This document shows, piece by piece, positions 26,449-34,935 of a stretch of 64,000 bases of DNA (positions within the stretch are counted from its first letter, which is position 1; each line of letters starts with the position of its first letter). Under the pieces are notes generated by a model. The model had not been told where the DNA came from, made no database searches, and saw nothing but the letters and a program-made list of their open reading frames with translations. The position numbers were made by a program, and so were the translations under genes. The stretch covers positions 62,001 to 126,000 of the forward strand of contig OY764868.1 in assembly GCA_963668545.1 (NCBI GenBank). The letters run 5' to 3'. Source of the DNA: G963662265 sp963668545. Its GTDB lineage: Bacteria; Spirochaetota; Spirochaetia; CADAEX01.

Positions 26449-26901
26449 GTGGAAAAAAAAGAATGTATTGAGCTTGGTCTGAAATATTACAATAATCCGG
26501 AGGGGGGGAAATTCAACTGCTGTGAATCTGTTCTGTATGCATTGTGCAGATATATCGGGGCAGAAGATGAGAATATTCCGGCAATAGCAACTCCTTTCGG
26601 CGGAGGAATCGGCGGCTGCGGAAGGACCTGCGGATGCATTACAGGTGCAGCAATGGCTATTGGGATAAAATTCGGAAGGAACAGCAGTGAAGAAAGCAAA
26701 GACCCCGCAACTGAAGCTGTAAGGGCTCTGATGGACAGGTTTCAGGAAAAGTACGGGACTACAGACTGCTGTGATCTCACAGGCATCAGGATGCGTGATG
26801 CTGAACTTTCTGATGAAGAAAAAATCAGGCTCCATGAAGAGGTCTGCAACGGAATTCTTGATAATACAGTCGGATGGGCAGTTGATATCCTCAATAAATA
26901 A
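26449..26901 (+). CDS. C_GCAxxG_C_C family redox-type protein
   Basis: 150 residues from the GTG at 26449, chosen because AGGTGG lies 5 nt upstream (another GTG at 26440 overlaps that site). It has many conserved cysteines: FNCCESVLYALC near the N-terminus, the family signature GRTCGCITGAAMAIG in the middle and TTDCCDLTG later. The family is thought to bind metal or take part in redox chemistry and is common in anaerobes, but has no defined reaction. It precedes the electron-transfer operon by about 190 bp with a separate promoter between them. Confidence 0.85.
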   Translation: MEKKECIELGLKYYNNPEGGKFNCCESVLYALCRYIGAEDENIPAIATPFGGGIGGCGRTCGCITGAAMAIGIKFGRNSSEESKDPATEAVRALMDRFQEKYGTTDCCDLTGIRMRDAELSDEEKIRLHEEVCNGILDNTVGWAVDILNK

Positions 26902-26909
26902 AAACTTGA

Positions 26910-26977
26910 TTGCTAAGCTGAAAATGTGACTATATAATGGATAAAAAATCACCAAATAATTAATAAATTAATTATTT
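26910..26977 (+). promoter_or_regulatory. Promoter and 24-bp inverted repeat before the NuoE/NuoF/NfnB-like operon
   Basis: TTGCTA (26910-26915), 17-bp spacer, TATAAT (26933-26938). From 26954 to 26977 lies a perfect inverted repeat with 11-bp arms and a 2-bp centre, entirely A/T (AAATAATTAAT and complement). Its place at about +10 to +33 fits a repressor site. The repeat does not match the Rex or FNR consensus well. About 120 nt of untranslated leader follow before the start codon at 27095. Confidence 0.55.
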
Positions 26978-27094
26978 AAAGCTATATAGTTTTAGATAAA
27001 ATGTATCCGGAAGCATTCAATGCCGGAACCTGGAAACAGACTTGGCTGCTGACAGTTGAAAGGCTTTGTCTGATTCAATATAGAAGGAGTGAAA

Positions 27095-27601
27095 ATGGGA
27101 CAATGTTGTTGTGATGGTCTTAAGACTGAGGCTGAAGAAATTATTAAGGTAACAGGTGTTGGAAAAGAAAAAACAATACCCATTCTTCAGGAGATTCAGA
27201 GCAGGAAGGGATATATTCCTGAAGATCTTCTGAATAAGGTTGCAGAAATTACAGGCATACCTGAAAGCAAATTTTACGGAGTAGCAACCTTTTATTCACA
27301 GTTCAGGTTTACACCGCTTGGCAAATACCTGATAAAGGTATGTAACGGTACCGCCTGTTTTGTTTCCGGAGCTGATATTCTTTTTGATACATTATCAGAA
27401 CTCCTTGGAGTTGAAGACGGGGAAACAACTGAAGACGGTCTTTTCACTCTTGAAACTGTAGCATGTCTGGGCTGCTGCTCACTTGCCCCGGTTGTAATGA
27501 TAGACGGCAGGGTTTACGGTAAGCAGAGTGTCGACAGTATAAGAAAGCTGATTGCAAAGATCCGGGAAGAGGAAAAAACAGCAGCAGGAGAGGGTGTGTA
27601 G
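27095..27601 (+). CDS. NuoE-like [2Fe-2S] subunit of an NAD(P)-ferredoxin oxidoreductase (HndA/StnC type)
   Basis: 168 residues from the ATG at 27095 with AGAAGGAG upstream. This is a thioredoxin-fold [2Fe-2S] protein; the cluster ligands C83, C88, C124 and C128 fit the C-x4-C...C-x3-C pattern of the NuoE family. The segment YIPEDLLNKVAEITGIPESKFYGVATFYSQF is typical. The N-terminus has an unusual CCC run (residues 4-6). It transfers electrons next to the flavin subunit encoded immediately downstream, whose ATG adjoins its stop codon. Confidence 0.92.
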   Translation: MGQCCCDGLKTEAEEIIKVTGVGKEKTIPILQEIQSRKGYIPEDLLNKVAEITGIPESKFYGVATFYSQFRFTPLGKYLIKVCNGTACFVSGADILFDTLSELLGVEDGETTEDGLFTLETVACLGCCSLAPVVMIDGRVYGKQSVDSIRKLIAKIREEEKTAAGEGV

Positions 27602-29353
27602 ATGTCAGATACAATAGTAAAAGTAGGACTCGGATCCTGCGGGATTGCAGCCGGAGCTCTCGATGTTTTCAATCATCTTGAGAAGGATGTAAAAGGCAGT
27701 TTTCATCTCCATCAGACTTCATGTATAGGACTCTGTTTTGCAGAACCGATTGTTGAGGTTCACAGAGGTGATGAGCGGACTGTGTACGGCAATGTTGATA
27801 TAAAATTCGCAGAAAAAATTATGGAAGGTATTTCCACAGGACAGCTCCCTGCAGAGAACAGGGTTCTTGAAGAGGAAAATGCTTCAAAATATCTAAAAAG
27901 GCAGGTCAAGTTCGCCCTCAAGAACTGCGGAATAATAGACCCTGAAAGTATTGAAGAATACCTTGAAAGGGACGGTTATAAGGCACTTGAAAAAGCGGTT
28001 TCAACCATGACTCCTGATAAAATAATAGAAGTGATGAAGGACTCCGGTCTCAAGGGACGGGGCGGAGCAGGATTCCTCACAGGTCAGAAATGGGATTTTC
28101 TCAGGAAAGCCAAAGGTGAAAAAAAATATCTTGTATGCAATGCCGACGAAGGTGATCCCGGAGCATTTATGGACAGGGCTATTCTCGAAGGTGATCCCCA
28201 TACAGTAATCGAGGGGATGACTATTGCAGCATATACCACCGGGGCTTCTGAGGGGTATGTATACTGCAGGGCAGAGTATCCCCTTGCTGTGAAAAGGCTA
28301 AAGAAAGCAATAGCAGATGCTGAAGAAAAGAAATTTCTCGGCAGCAATATTCTCGGGAAGGATTTCTCTTTCCATCTCCATGTAAAAGAGGGAGCGGGGG
28401 CTTTTGTCTGCGGAGAGGAAACTGCCCTTATAGCTTCCATTGAAGGGGGAAGGGGAATGCCCCACCTGAGGCCTCCTTTCCCTGCAGAATCCGGCATAAA
28501 CAACTATCCGACCAATATCAACAATGTTGAAACCTATGCGAATGTCTCGAATATTATTTACAACGGTGCTGAATCATTCAACATATACAGGTCTAAAAAC
28601 AGCTACGGCACAAAGGTATTTGCCCTTGCAGGCAAAATAAAAAATGTCGGTCTTGTGGAAATCCCCATGGGCCTTACCATCAGAGAGGTTGTCGAGGAAA
28701 TCGGAGGGGGTTCTTCAACTGGAAGGAAACTTAAAGCTGTTCAGATGGGAGGTCCTGCAGGAGGATGTATCCCTGAATCACTTTTTGATACACCGATCAC
28801 ATATGAGGATATAAATGCAACAGGAGCTATAATGGGCTCGGGAGGGCTCATTGTAATGGATGAGACCTCCTGTATGGTTGATGTTGCAAGGTACTTCCTC
28901 CAGTTTACCCAGCTTGAGTCCTGCGGAAAATGTACTTTCTGCCGTATAGGAACAAAAAGGATGCTTGAAATCCTTACAAGGATTACTGAAGGAGAAGGCA
29001 CTCTTTCTGATATAGATCTGCTTGAATCCCTGTCAGATCATGTCGGCAGGACTTCCCTCTGCGGACTCGGACAGCTTGCTCCCAACCCTGTAAAGACAAC
29101 ACTCAAATATTTCAGGGATGAGTATCTTGCTCATGTAAAAGACAAAAAATGTCCTGCAGGAGTCTGCAGGTCTCTTATCGAGATAAAGATAGATGCTGAA
29201 AAATGTACAGGATGTACCGCCTGTGTAAGGGTCTGTCCGGTCAATGCAATCAGCGGAGAAAGGAAACAGCCGCATGTTATTGATCAGGAAAAGTGTACAA
29301 GGTGCGGTATGTGTATTGAAAAATGCAGATTTGATGCAATAGACAGGTTTTAA
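27602..29353 (+). CDS. NuoF-like flavin/Fe-S subunit (HndC/HydB/StnB type)
   Basis: 583 residues. In order: a short N-terminal thioredoxin-like domain with CGIAAGA and SCIGLCFAEP; the FMN/NADH-binding domain with GRGGAGFLTGQKWDF and ADEGDPGAFMDRA; the SLBB region; the [4Fe-4S] motif ESCGKCTFCRIGTKRM with a fourth Cys in SLCGLGQ; and a C-terminal two-cluster ferredoxin domain (CTGCTACVRVCP and CTRCGMCIEKC). This is the architecture of the NADH-oxidising subunit of bifurcating hydrogenases and of Stn-type transhydrogenases. It begins directly after the NuoE-like gene. Confidence 0.93.
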   Translation: MSDTIVKVGLGSCGIAAGALDVFNHLEKDVKGSFHLHQTSCIGLCFAEPIVEVHRGDERTVYGNVDIKFAEKIMEGISTGQLPAENRVLEEENASKYLKRQVKFALKNCGIIDPESIEEYLERDGYKALEKAVSTMTPDKIIEVMKDSGLKGRGGAGFLTGQKWDFLRKAKGEKKYLVCNADEGDPGAFMDRAILEGDPHTVIEGMTIAAYTTGASEGYVYCRAEYPLAVKRLKKAIADAEEKKFLGSNILGKDFSFHLHVKEGAGAFVCGEETALIASIEGGRGMPHLRPPFPAESGINNYPTNINNVETYANVSNIIYNGAESFNIYRSKNSYGTKVFALAGKIKNVGLVEIPMGLTIREVVEEIGGGSSTGRKLKAVQMGGPAGGCIPESLFDTPITYEDINATGAIMGSGGLIVMDETSCMVDVARYFLQFTQLESCGKCTFCRIGTKRMLEILTRITEGEGTLSDIDLLESLSDHVGRTSLCGLGQLAPNPVKTTLKYFRDEYLAHVKDKKCPAGVCRSLIEIKIDAEKCTGCTACVRVCPVNAISGERKQPHVIDQEKCTRCGMCIEKCRFDAIDRF

Positions 29354-29364
29354 AGGGAATATAT

Positions 29365-31422
29365 ATGAGCGATGTACTTGTTAAGATAAATAATATAGAT
29401 GTTAAGGTTCCTGCCGGCTCCACAATTCTGGACGCGGCAAGGAAGGCTGGTTTCAGCATACCTACCCTATGTAATGCGGAAGGACTTGAGCCTTTTACAA
29501 GCTGCTTTGTGTGCGCGGTAAAGGTTGAAGGGGGAAGGGGAAACCTTGTCCCTTCATGTGCGACAAAGGTGCGGGAAGGGATGAGTGTTACTGTTGAATC
29601 GGATGAAGTAAATGATGCGCGTAAAATGTGCATAAACCTTCTTGTTTCTGACCACTGCGGCGACTGCCTTCCTCCATGCGAGACAACATGTCCTGCTTCT
29701 ATTGATATAAAGGGTTTTCTGAAGCTTATTGCGGAAAGAAAACCTGAAGAAGCAGCCAGGCTCATAAGGGAGAAAGCCCCTTTCCCGGGGTCACTCGGAA
29801 GGATCTGTCCCCGTCCATGTGAAGCTGAATGCCGGAGAACAAGGGTTGAGGACCCTGTTTCAATATGCTTCATGAAGAGGTTTGCATCAGACAGGGAAAT
29901 TGAAAAATACGGAGTTCCCCGGTTTCCTGAAAGACTTTCTTCAACAGGTAAAAAGGTTGCAGTTATTGGAGCAGGCCCTGCCGGGATGACTGCGGCATAT
30001 TTTCTCAACCAGATGGGTCATGATGTGACTGTTTTTGAAAAGCACCCGAAATCAGGCGGTATGCTCAGGTACGGCATCCCGTTCTACAGGCTTCCTGATT
30101 CAGCTCTCTCCTCCGAGATGGATGCAATAGAAAAAGCAGGAGTTGAGGTCAGATACAGTACTGAAATAGGCAGGGATATAAAGGTAACTGAACTGGAAAG
30201 GGATTATGATGCCCTTATGATTGCAATAGGTGCCCAGGGTGCTTCCAGCATGAGAGTGGAAGGTGAAGATCTTGACGGTGTTTTTTCAGGTATAGACTAC
30301 CTCGGACAGGTCGCCAACGGAGTATATCCTGAAGTCGGTAAAAAAGTTGTTATTGTCGGAGGGGGAAATACTGCAATTGATGCTTCCCGTACAGCTTTGA
30401 GGTCAGGGGCTGATGTAACAATTCTTTACAGACGTACAAGGGCGGAAATGCCTGCCAATGATTTTGAGATAGAGGATGCTCTTGAGGAAGGGGTAAAGAT
30501 AGAATTCCTTAACGCACCGGTCGGAATAAAACGTGAAGACGGGAAACTTGTTGTCACCTGTATCAGGATGGAGCTTGGAGAACCTGATGCATCAGGAAGA
30601 AGGCGTCCTGTACCTGTTGAGGGTTCAGAGTATGACCTTGAAGTAACAGCAGTAATAAGTGCCATAGGCCAGACTGTTCTTCCTGAATCAGTTGCAGATC
30701 TTGGAATTGAGATTACAAAATGGGGAACAGTTGTTGCAGACGAAAAAACATTCATGACAACCCGGGAAGGTATTTTCTCTGCAGGAGACTGCCAGACTGG
30801 GGCTGATATGGCTGTCCGTGCTGTAGGCAATGCAAGAAAGGCAGCTGTTTCAATTGACCAGTATCTTAAGGGGGAAGAAGTTAAAGGAGAAAAAGTTCTT
30901 TTCAATTCGCAGATGGGGCCGCTCAATGAAGTGCCGGAATCCCTGTTTGAAGGTGTTGCCAGGGCTGAAAGAATAAAAATGCCTGTTATTGATCACAAGG
31001 TCAGGATTTCAGGATTTGATGAAATAGAAAAGGGATTTGATTATGAGGCAGCTGTAAAAGAGGCTGAAAGGTGCCTTAAATGCGGCTGTGACAAGATAGA
31101 AGACTGCAAGCTCAGGGAGTATGCCACAGAGTATGATGCTGACCAGTCACTCTTTTCAGGGGACAGGAGAAGTTATACAAGGGACATTTCGCGTGACGAT
31201 ATAAAAATGGAGACAGGCAAGTGTATTTCCTGCGGTTCCTGCGTAAGGGCATGTGCTGAAATTAAAGGGCTTAATGTACTCTCCTTTGTAAACAGGGGAT
31301 TTAAGACAAGAATGACTGTTCCTTTCGGAAGGTCTCTTGTGGAAAGCAGCTGCGATGGATGCGGTGAATGTGTAAAAGTTTGTCCTACAGCTGCTATCAT
31401 GGGAGTTGAAAAAGAGTTATAA
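29365..31422 (+). CDS. NfnB/GltD-like FAD oxidoreductase with N-terminal [2Fe-2S] and C-terminal ferredoxin domains (StnA type)
   Basis: 685 residues. N-terminal [2Fe-2S] domain with CNAEGLEPFTSCFVC and a later Cys; a Fe-S-rich linker (CGDCLPPCETTC and RICPRPCEAEC) as in GltD; the FAD motif GAGPAGMTAAYFLNQMG; the NADPH motif VGGGNTAIDASRTALRSG with RRTRAEMPAN; and C-terminal [4Fe-4S] sites CISCGSCVRAC and CDGCGECVKVCP. No hydrogenase H-cluster is present, so this set is not a hydrogenase. With the NuoE and NuoF partners it matches the Sporomusa-type Nfn (Stn) transhydrogenase, which couples NADH, NADPH and ferredoxin. The assignment is by architecture only. Confidence 0.85.
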   Translation: MSDVLVKINNIDVKVPAGSTILDAARKAGFSIPTLCNAEGLEPFTSCFVCAVKVEGGRGNLVPSCATKVREGMSVTVESDEVNDARKMCINLLVSDHCGDCLPPCETTCPASIDIKGFLKLIAERKPEEAARLIREKAPFPGSLGRICPRPCEAECRRTRVEDPVSICFMKRFASDREIEKYGVPRFPERLSSTGKKVAVIGAGPAGMTAAYFLNQMGHDVTVFEKHPKSGGMLRYGIPFYRLPDSALSSEMDAIEKAGVEVRYSTEIGRDIKVTELERDYDALMIAIGAQGASSMRVEGEDLDGVFSGIDYLGQVANGVYPEVGKKVVIVGGGNTAIDASRTALRSGADVTILYRRTRAEMPANDFEIEDALEEGVKIEFLNAPVGIKREDGKLVVTCIRMELGEPDASGRRRPVPVEGSEYDLEVTAVISAIGQTVLPESVADLGIEITKWGTVVADEKTFMTTREGIFSAGDCQTGADMAVRAVGNARKAAVSIDQYLKGEEVKGEKVLFNSQMGPLNEVPESLFEGVARAERIKMPVIDHKVRISGFDEIEKGFDYEAAVKEAERCLKCGCDKIEDCKLREYATEYDADQSLFSGDRRSYTRDISRDDIKMETGKCISCGSCVRACAEIKGLNVLSFVNRGFKTRMTVPFGRSLVESSCDGCGECVKVCPTAAIMGVEKEL

Positions 31423-31432
31423 TAAAAGCCGG

Positions 31433-32749
31433 ATGGATTCAATAAACAGTCTCGGCAGAAAATATAATTTATTTCCGCTAGTTTCTCAGGGGGACTATGC
31501 TCCCCCTGCTATAATTAATGCGGACGGAATATATCTTTATGATGAAGAGGGGAAGGACTATATTGATCTTTCCTCTCAGTATGTTAATGTCAACCTTGGC
31601 CACGGCAACAGGGCAGTTATTGAAGCAGCCTGCAGGCAGATTCAAACCCTTGCCTATATCGGCTCCAAGTTTGCTGTCAGGTCAGCTTCGGAGCTGGCTG
31701 CCAGGGTTGCAACAGAAGCAGCTCCTGAGATGGGGGGCAAGGTTTTTTTTACCCTGGGCGGGGCTGATGCAAATGAAAATGCTGTAAAAATTGCAAAAAA
31801 CCATACCGGACGATACAAGATATTCAGCTCCTACAGGTCATATCACGGATCCACATATGGAGCAGGAAACCTGACAGGAGAATCCCGCCGCTTTGCAACA
31901 GAACCCGGAATTCCCGGATTTATCAAGTTTTTTTATCCTGATTATTCCGGAGAAGGAAGATATTTCAAAACAGAAGAAATTTATACAGAATTCTGCATAA
32001 ATAAACTTGAAGAGCAGATTATCAGTGAAAATCCCGATGATATAGCAGCGGTTTTTCTGGAAACTGTAATCGGAAGCAACGGTGTTATAATACCTCCTGA
32101 AGGCTATCTTGAAGAGGTCAGAAGGCTGTGTACAAAATATGGAATACTGCTTGCGCTTGATGAGGTAATGACAGGTTTTTTCCGCACAGGTACATGGTTT
32201 GCCTACCAGCAGTTCAATATAGTACCGGATATAGTGACATTTGCAAAAGGGATTACATGCGGTTATCTCCCTCTCGGCGGTGTAATTGTTTCCGGGGAAA
32301 TTGCCCGATTCTATGATAATCATCCTTTCCCCTGTACCCTTACAAACGGTGCGCATCCTTCATGCTGTGCTGCCGGACTTGCTGCAATGGATGAGTATTC
32401 AAGGCTTCATATTTCTGAAAACGTTGGAAAAACAGCTCCTCTGATAGCTGAAATACTCACAAATATCAGGGACAGGCATGTGTCTGCAGGGAAAGTTAGA
32501 AGCATAGGTCTTCTGGGTATGATTGAGCTTGTTAAGGACAGGGAAAATACTTCAATTCTTGACGGGGAAAAGGGAAATGTCATGGCTGAAATAATGGAAA
32601 TTTTTTACAGGAACGGCCTTTCAACCTATCATACAAAAAACATGGTATCTGTTTCTCCCCCCCTTACAATTACAGCCGGGGAACTTGAAGAAGCATTCAG
32701 GAGACTTGATAAAGTGTTTGGAGAAATTGACCGGAAATACTGCTGCTGA
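31433..32749 (+). CDS. Class III PLP-dependent aminotransferase
   Basis: 438 residues from the ATG at 31433, 10 bp after the previous stop (a TTG inside the previous gene is less likely). It moves an amino group from an omega-amino compound to a keto acid. It has VFFTLGGADANENAVKIAK, the PLP-stacking SYHGSTYGAGNLTG, ALDEVMTGFFRTG with the PLP-ring Asp, and the Schiff-base lysine in VTFAKGITCGYLPLGG. The overall look is near taurine/beta-alanine:pyruvate aminotransferases. It shares a transcript with the redox operon, suggesting a fermentation that yields reduced cofactors, but the amine is unknown. Confidence 0.87.
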   Translation: MDSINSLGRKYNLFPLVSQGDYAPPAIINADGIYLYDEEGKDYIDLSSQYVNVNLGHGNRAVIEAACRQIQTLAYIGSKFAVRSASELAARVATEAAPEMGGKVFFTLGGADANENAVKIAKNHTGRYKIFSSYRSYHGSTYGAGNLTGESRRFATEPGIPGFIKFFYPDYSGEGRYFKTEEIYTEFCINKLEEQIISENPDDIAAVFLETVIGSNGVIIPPEGYLEEVRRLCTKYGILLALDEVMTGFFRTGTWFAYQQFNIVPDIVTFAKGITCGYLPLGGVIVSGEIARFYDNHPFPCTLTNGAHPSCCAAGLAAMDEYSRLHISENVGKTAPLIAEILTNIRDRHVSAGKVRSIGLLGMIELVKDRENTSILDGEKGNVMAEIMEIFYRNGLSTYHTKNMVSVSPPLTITAGELEEAFRRLDKVFGEIDRKYCC

Positions 32750-32791
32750 TGAATATCTGGAATATTATTCAGGATTGCGATAAGAACCCTC

Positions 32792-33358
32792 TCAGCAGCA
32801 TCTCCACTTGTTGAAGCTTGCAATTTCATCTATGGGTTTACGTGTTCTCGGGGATATCTCAATTTCCTTCTGTTTCGCTGTCAGCTTCGAATCATCTCCC
32901 CTGAATCCCAGTGCAACAAGTGCAATAATAATATAGTTGTCCGGGATGTGAAACTTTTCCCTGATCATTGAGGAATCATAACCTGCCATGGGATGGGCCA
33001 CTATCCCCTCTTTCTGTGCCTGAAGCATCAGGTTCATTACTGAAAGACCTGTATCAAAGAGTGCATAATTCCTGTTGTCAGGAAGTGAGCAGTCGAGATC
33101 AATACCTGTAAGAGAGATTATCATGGCAGGGGCTTTTTTTGCCCAGCTGTTGTTTTCCGGAAGCGCTTTGTGAATTTCCTCAAGAATCTCCTGTTTGTCA
33201 ATTACAATGTATTTCCAGGGCTGCTTGTTGAAACAGGAAGGGGCAAGGCTTGCTGCCTTGAGAATATTATTAAGTGCTTCCCTGGGAATATGTTCTTCTC
33301 CCAGAGCCCTGTAAGCTCTTCTTTCCCTTATCTCTTTCAGTATTTCTGTTTCATGCAT
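32792..33358 (-). CDS. Nitroreductase-family FMN oxidoreductase
   Basis: 188 residues from the ATG at 33358, which follows a strong GGAGGTGGG site. RERRAYRALGEEHIPREALNNIL at the N-terminus, APSCFNKQPWKYIVI for FMN binding, a central DTGLSVMNLMLQAQKEGI and VALGFRGDD near the end are family features. It ends in CC, which is unusual. Such enzymes reduce nitro compounds, quinones or flavins with NAD(P)H; the natural substrate is unknown. Confidence 0.87.
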   Translation of the reverse strand: MHETEILKEIRERRAYRALGEEHIPREALNNILKAASLAPSCFNKQPWKYIVIDKQEILEEIHKALPENNSWAKKAPAMIISLTGIDLDCSLPDNRNYALFDTGLSVMNLMLQAQKEGIVAHPMAGYDSSMIREKFHIPDNYIIIALVALGFRGDDSKLTAKQKEIEISPRTRKPIDEIASFNKWRCC

Positions 33359-33515
33359 AACCCACCTCCGGTAACTGCCTCTACATATATAATAAATGCA
33401 AAGCTGCAATTCTCAAAGAAAAACTTAAAAAAGCTGTTCAGTACTGCATTAAACTGCAATTTACAGCAAAGAAATTGAGGTAAAAATACATTTGCCGGAT
33501 TCTGAATCTGTAAAT

Positions 33516-33546
33516 TAAAAAAGCCCCTGGGATGAAAACAGGGGCT
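33516..33546 (-). terminator. Intrinsic terminator of fabF
   Basis: Stem AGCCCCTG / CAGGGGCT (33522-33546, 9-nt loop). On the minus strand it is followed by a T tract (A run at 33516-33521 on the plus strand), 24 bp after the fabF stop. Confidence 0.85.
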
Positions 33547-33569
33547 GGGTATGTTTTAGTTACTGTTAT

Positions 33570-34811
33570 TTATATTTTTGAAAGAATTATTGTTGAATTA
33601 TGTCCGCCGAATCCGAATGAATTGGACATGACAGTTTTAACCTCTTTCTCAACAATTTCCATATTGAGTGATTTAAGCGGAATTTCCGGGTCCTGGTTGA
33701 AAATATTGATATTTGCAGGAATAGCTCCCCTGACAATAGTCATTGCACTTATAATTCCCTCAAGTGCTGCTGCCGCCCCGAGAAGGTGGCCGTGAATTGA
33801 TTTTGTACTTCCCACGCATATATTGTCATCATTCCCTGAGAGCAGTTTGTAGATGGCTTTTGTTTCTGCGAGGTCTCCTACAGGAGTTGAAGTCCCGTGT
33901 GTATTGATATAGTCGATGTTTTCAACATTGATTCTGCCCATTTCGACAGCCATTTTCATTGAAGCATAGGCTCCCTCTCCTGAAGGGTCGGGTGCGACAA
34001 AATCATATGCATCTCCGGTCATCCCTGTTGAAACAAGTTCGCATATTATATTTGCTCCCCTTTTCCTTGCATGATCATAATCTTCAAGTACAAATATGCC
34101 TGCCCCTTCGCCCATTACAAATCCGTTTCTGTCTGCATCAAAAGGACGTGAAGCTGTTTCAGGATCATCATTTCTTGTTGAAACAGCCCTCATGTTTGAA
34201 AAGCCTCCCACAGCAAGAGGATGAATTGTGCTTTCAGTACCCCCGGCTATCATTACATCTGCCATGCCTGATTTTATTGCCAGTGCTGAAAGGGCAAATG
34301 CATGGTTTGCTGTTGCGCATGCTGTCTGTGTACTGAAGTTGGGGCCCCTTAATCCGTAAAGCATGCTTACAAAGCCTGCTGCCATATTTCCAATTGAAAG
34401 GGGGATATAGAAAGGGCTGATCCTTCTGGGGCCCTTTGTTTCCAGGGCAACAGAATTATCATGCTGAACTTTCAGCCCCCCGATACCGCTTCCGATGCTT
34501 ACTCCGACTCTGAAAGGATTGTCTGTTTTTATTCCTGAAGACTCGATTGCCTCTTTTGCTGCAGCAGCAGCATAGTGACAGTACAGGTCCATTCTTTTGG
34601 CTGTTTTAAGCTGATCCTCAGTATAATAGAGTTTGTCATCAAAATCCTTTACTTCAGCTGCTATCTGGCATGGAATTTCTGATGCGTCAAATCTTGTTAT
34701 AGTGTGTACTGCTGATTTTCCTGAAAGTACCCCTTTCCATGTTTCTTCAACATTTTTACCGAGAGGGTTGACTGTTCCCATACCGGTAATAACAACTCTT
34801 CTGTTTTCCAT
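33570..34811 (-). CDS. fabF: 3-oxoacyl-[acyl-carrier-protein] synthase II
   Basis: 413 residues from the ATG at 34811, with AGGAAGG upstream. This is the condensing enzyme of fatty acid elongation. It has the Cys-His-His triad: C165 in TQTACATANHAF, the first His in NTHGTSTPVGDL and the second in KSIHGHLLGAAAALE. The start MENRRVVITGMGTVNPLG and the end MSNSFGFGGHNSTIIL are standard FabF sequences. It is alone here with its own terminator, away from any other fab gene in the window. Confidence 0.96.
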   Translation of the reverse strand: MENRRVVITGMGTVNPLGKNVEETWKGVLSGKSAVHTITRFDASEIPCQIAAEVKDFDDKLYYTEDQLKTAKRMDLYCHYAAAAAKEAIESSGIKTDNPFRVGVSIGSGIGGLKVQHDNSVALETKGPRRISPFYIPLSIGNMAAGFVSMLYGLRGPNFSTQTACATANHAFALSALAIKSGMADVMIAGGTESTIHPLAVGGFSNMRAVSTRNDDPETASRPFDADRNGFVMGEGAGIFVLEDYDHARKRGANIICELVSTGMTGDAYDFVAPDPSGEGAYASMKMAVEMGRINVENIDYINTHGTSTPVGDLAETKAIYKLLSGNDDNICVGSTKSIHGHLLGAAAALEGIISAMTIVRGAIPANINIFNQDPEIPLKSLNMEIVEKEVKTVMSNSFGFGGHNSTIILSKI

Positions 34812-34935
34812 AAAATATACCTTCCTGGATTTTATCTGCATTAAAAGTAGCACAACTTGCTGTCAATATCTTATATTATTATCTTTATTTTTTGTGCTAT
34901 TGTCTGATTTTGTAATATATGAGAAAATAAACAGT

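Noticed and set aside
26954..26977. Rex or FNR operator
   Set aside because: The inverted repeat lacks the TTGTTAA/TTAACAA or TTGAT/ATCAA halves expected for these regulators.
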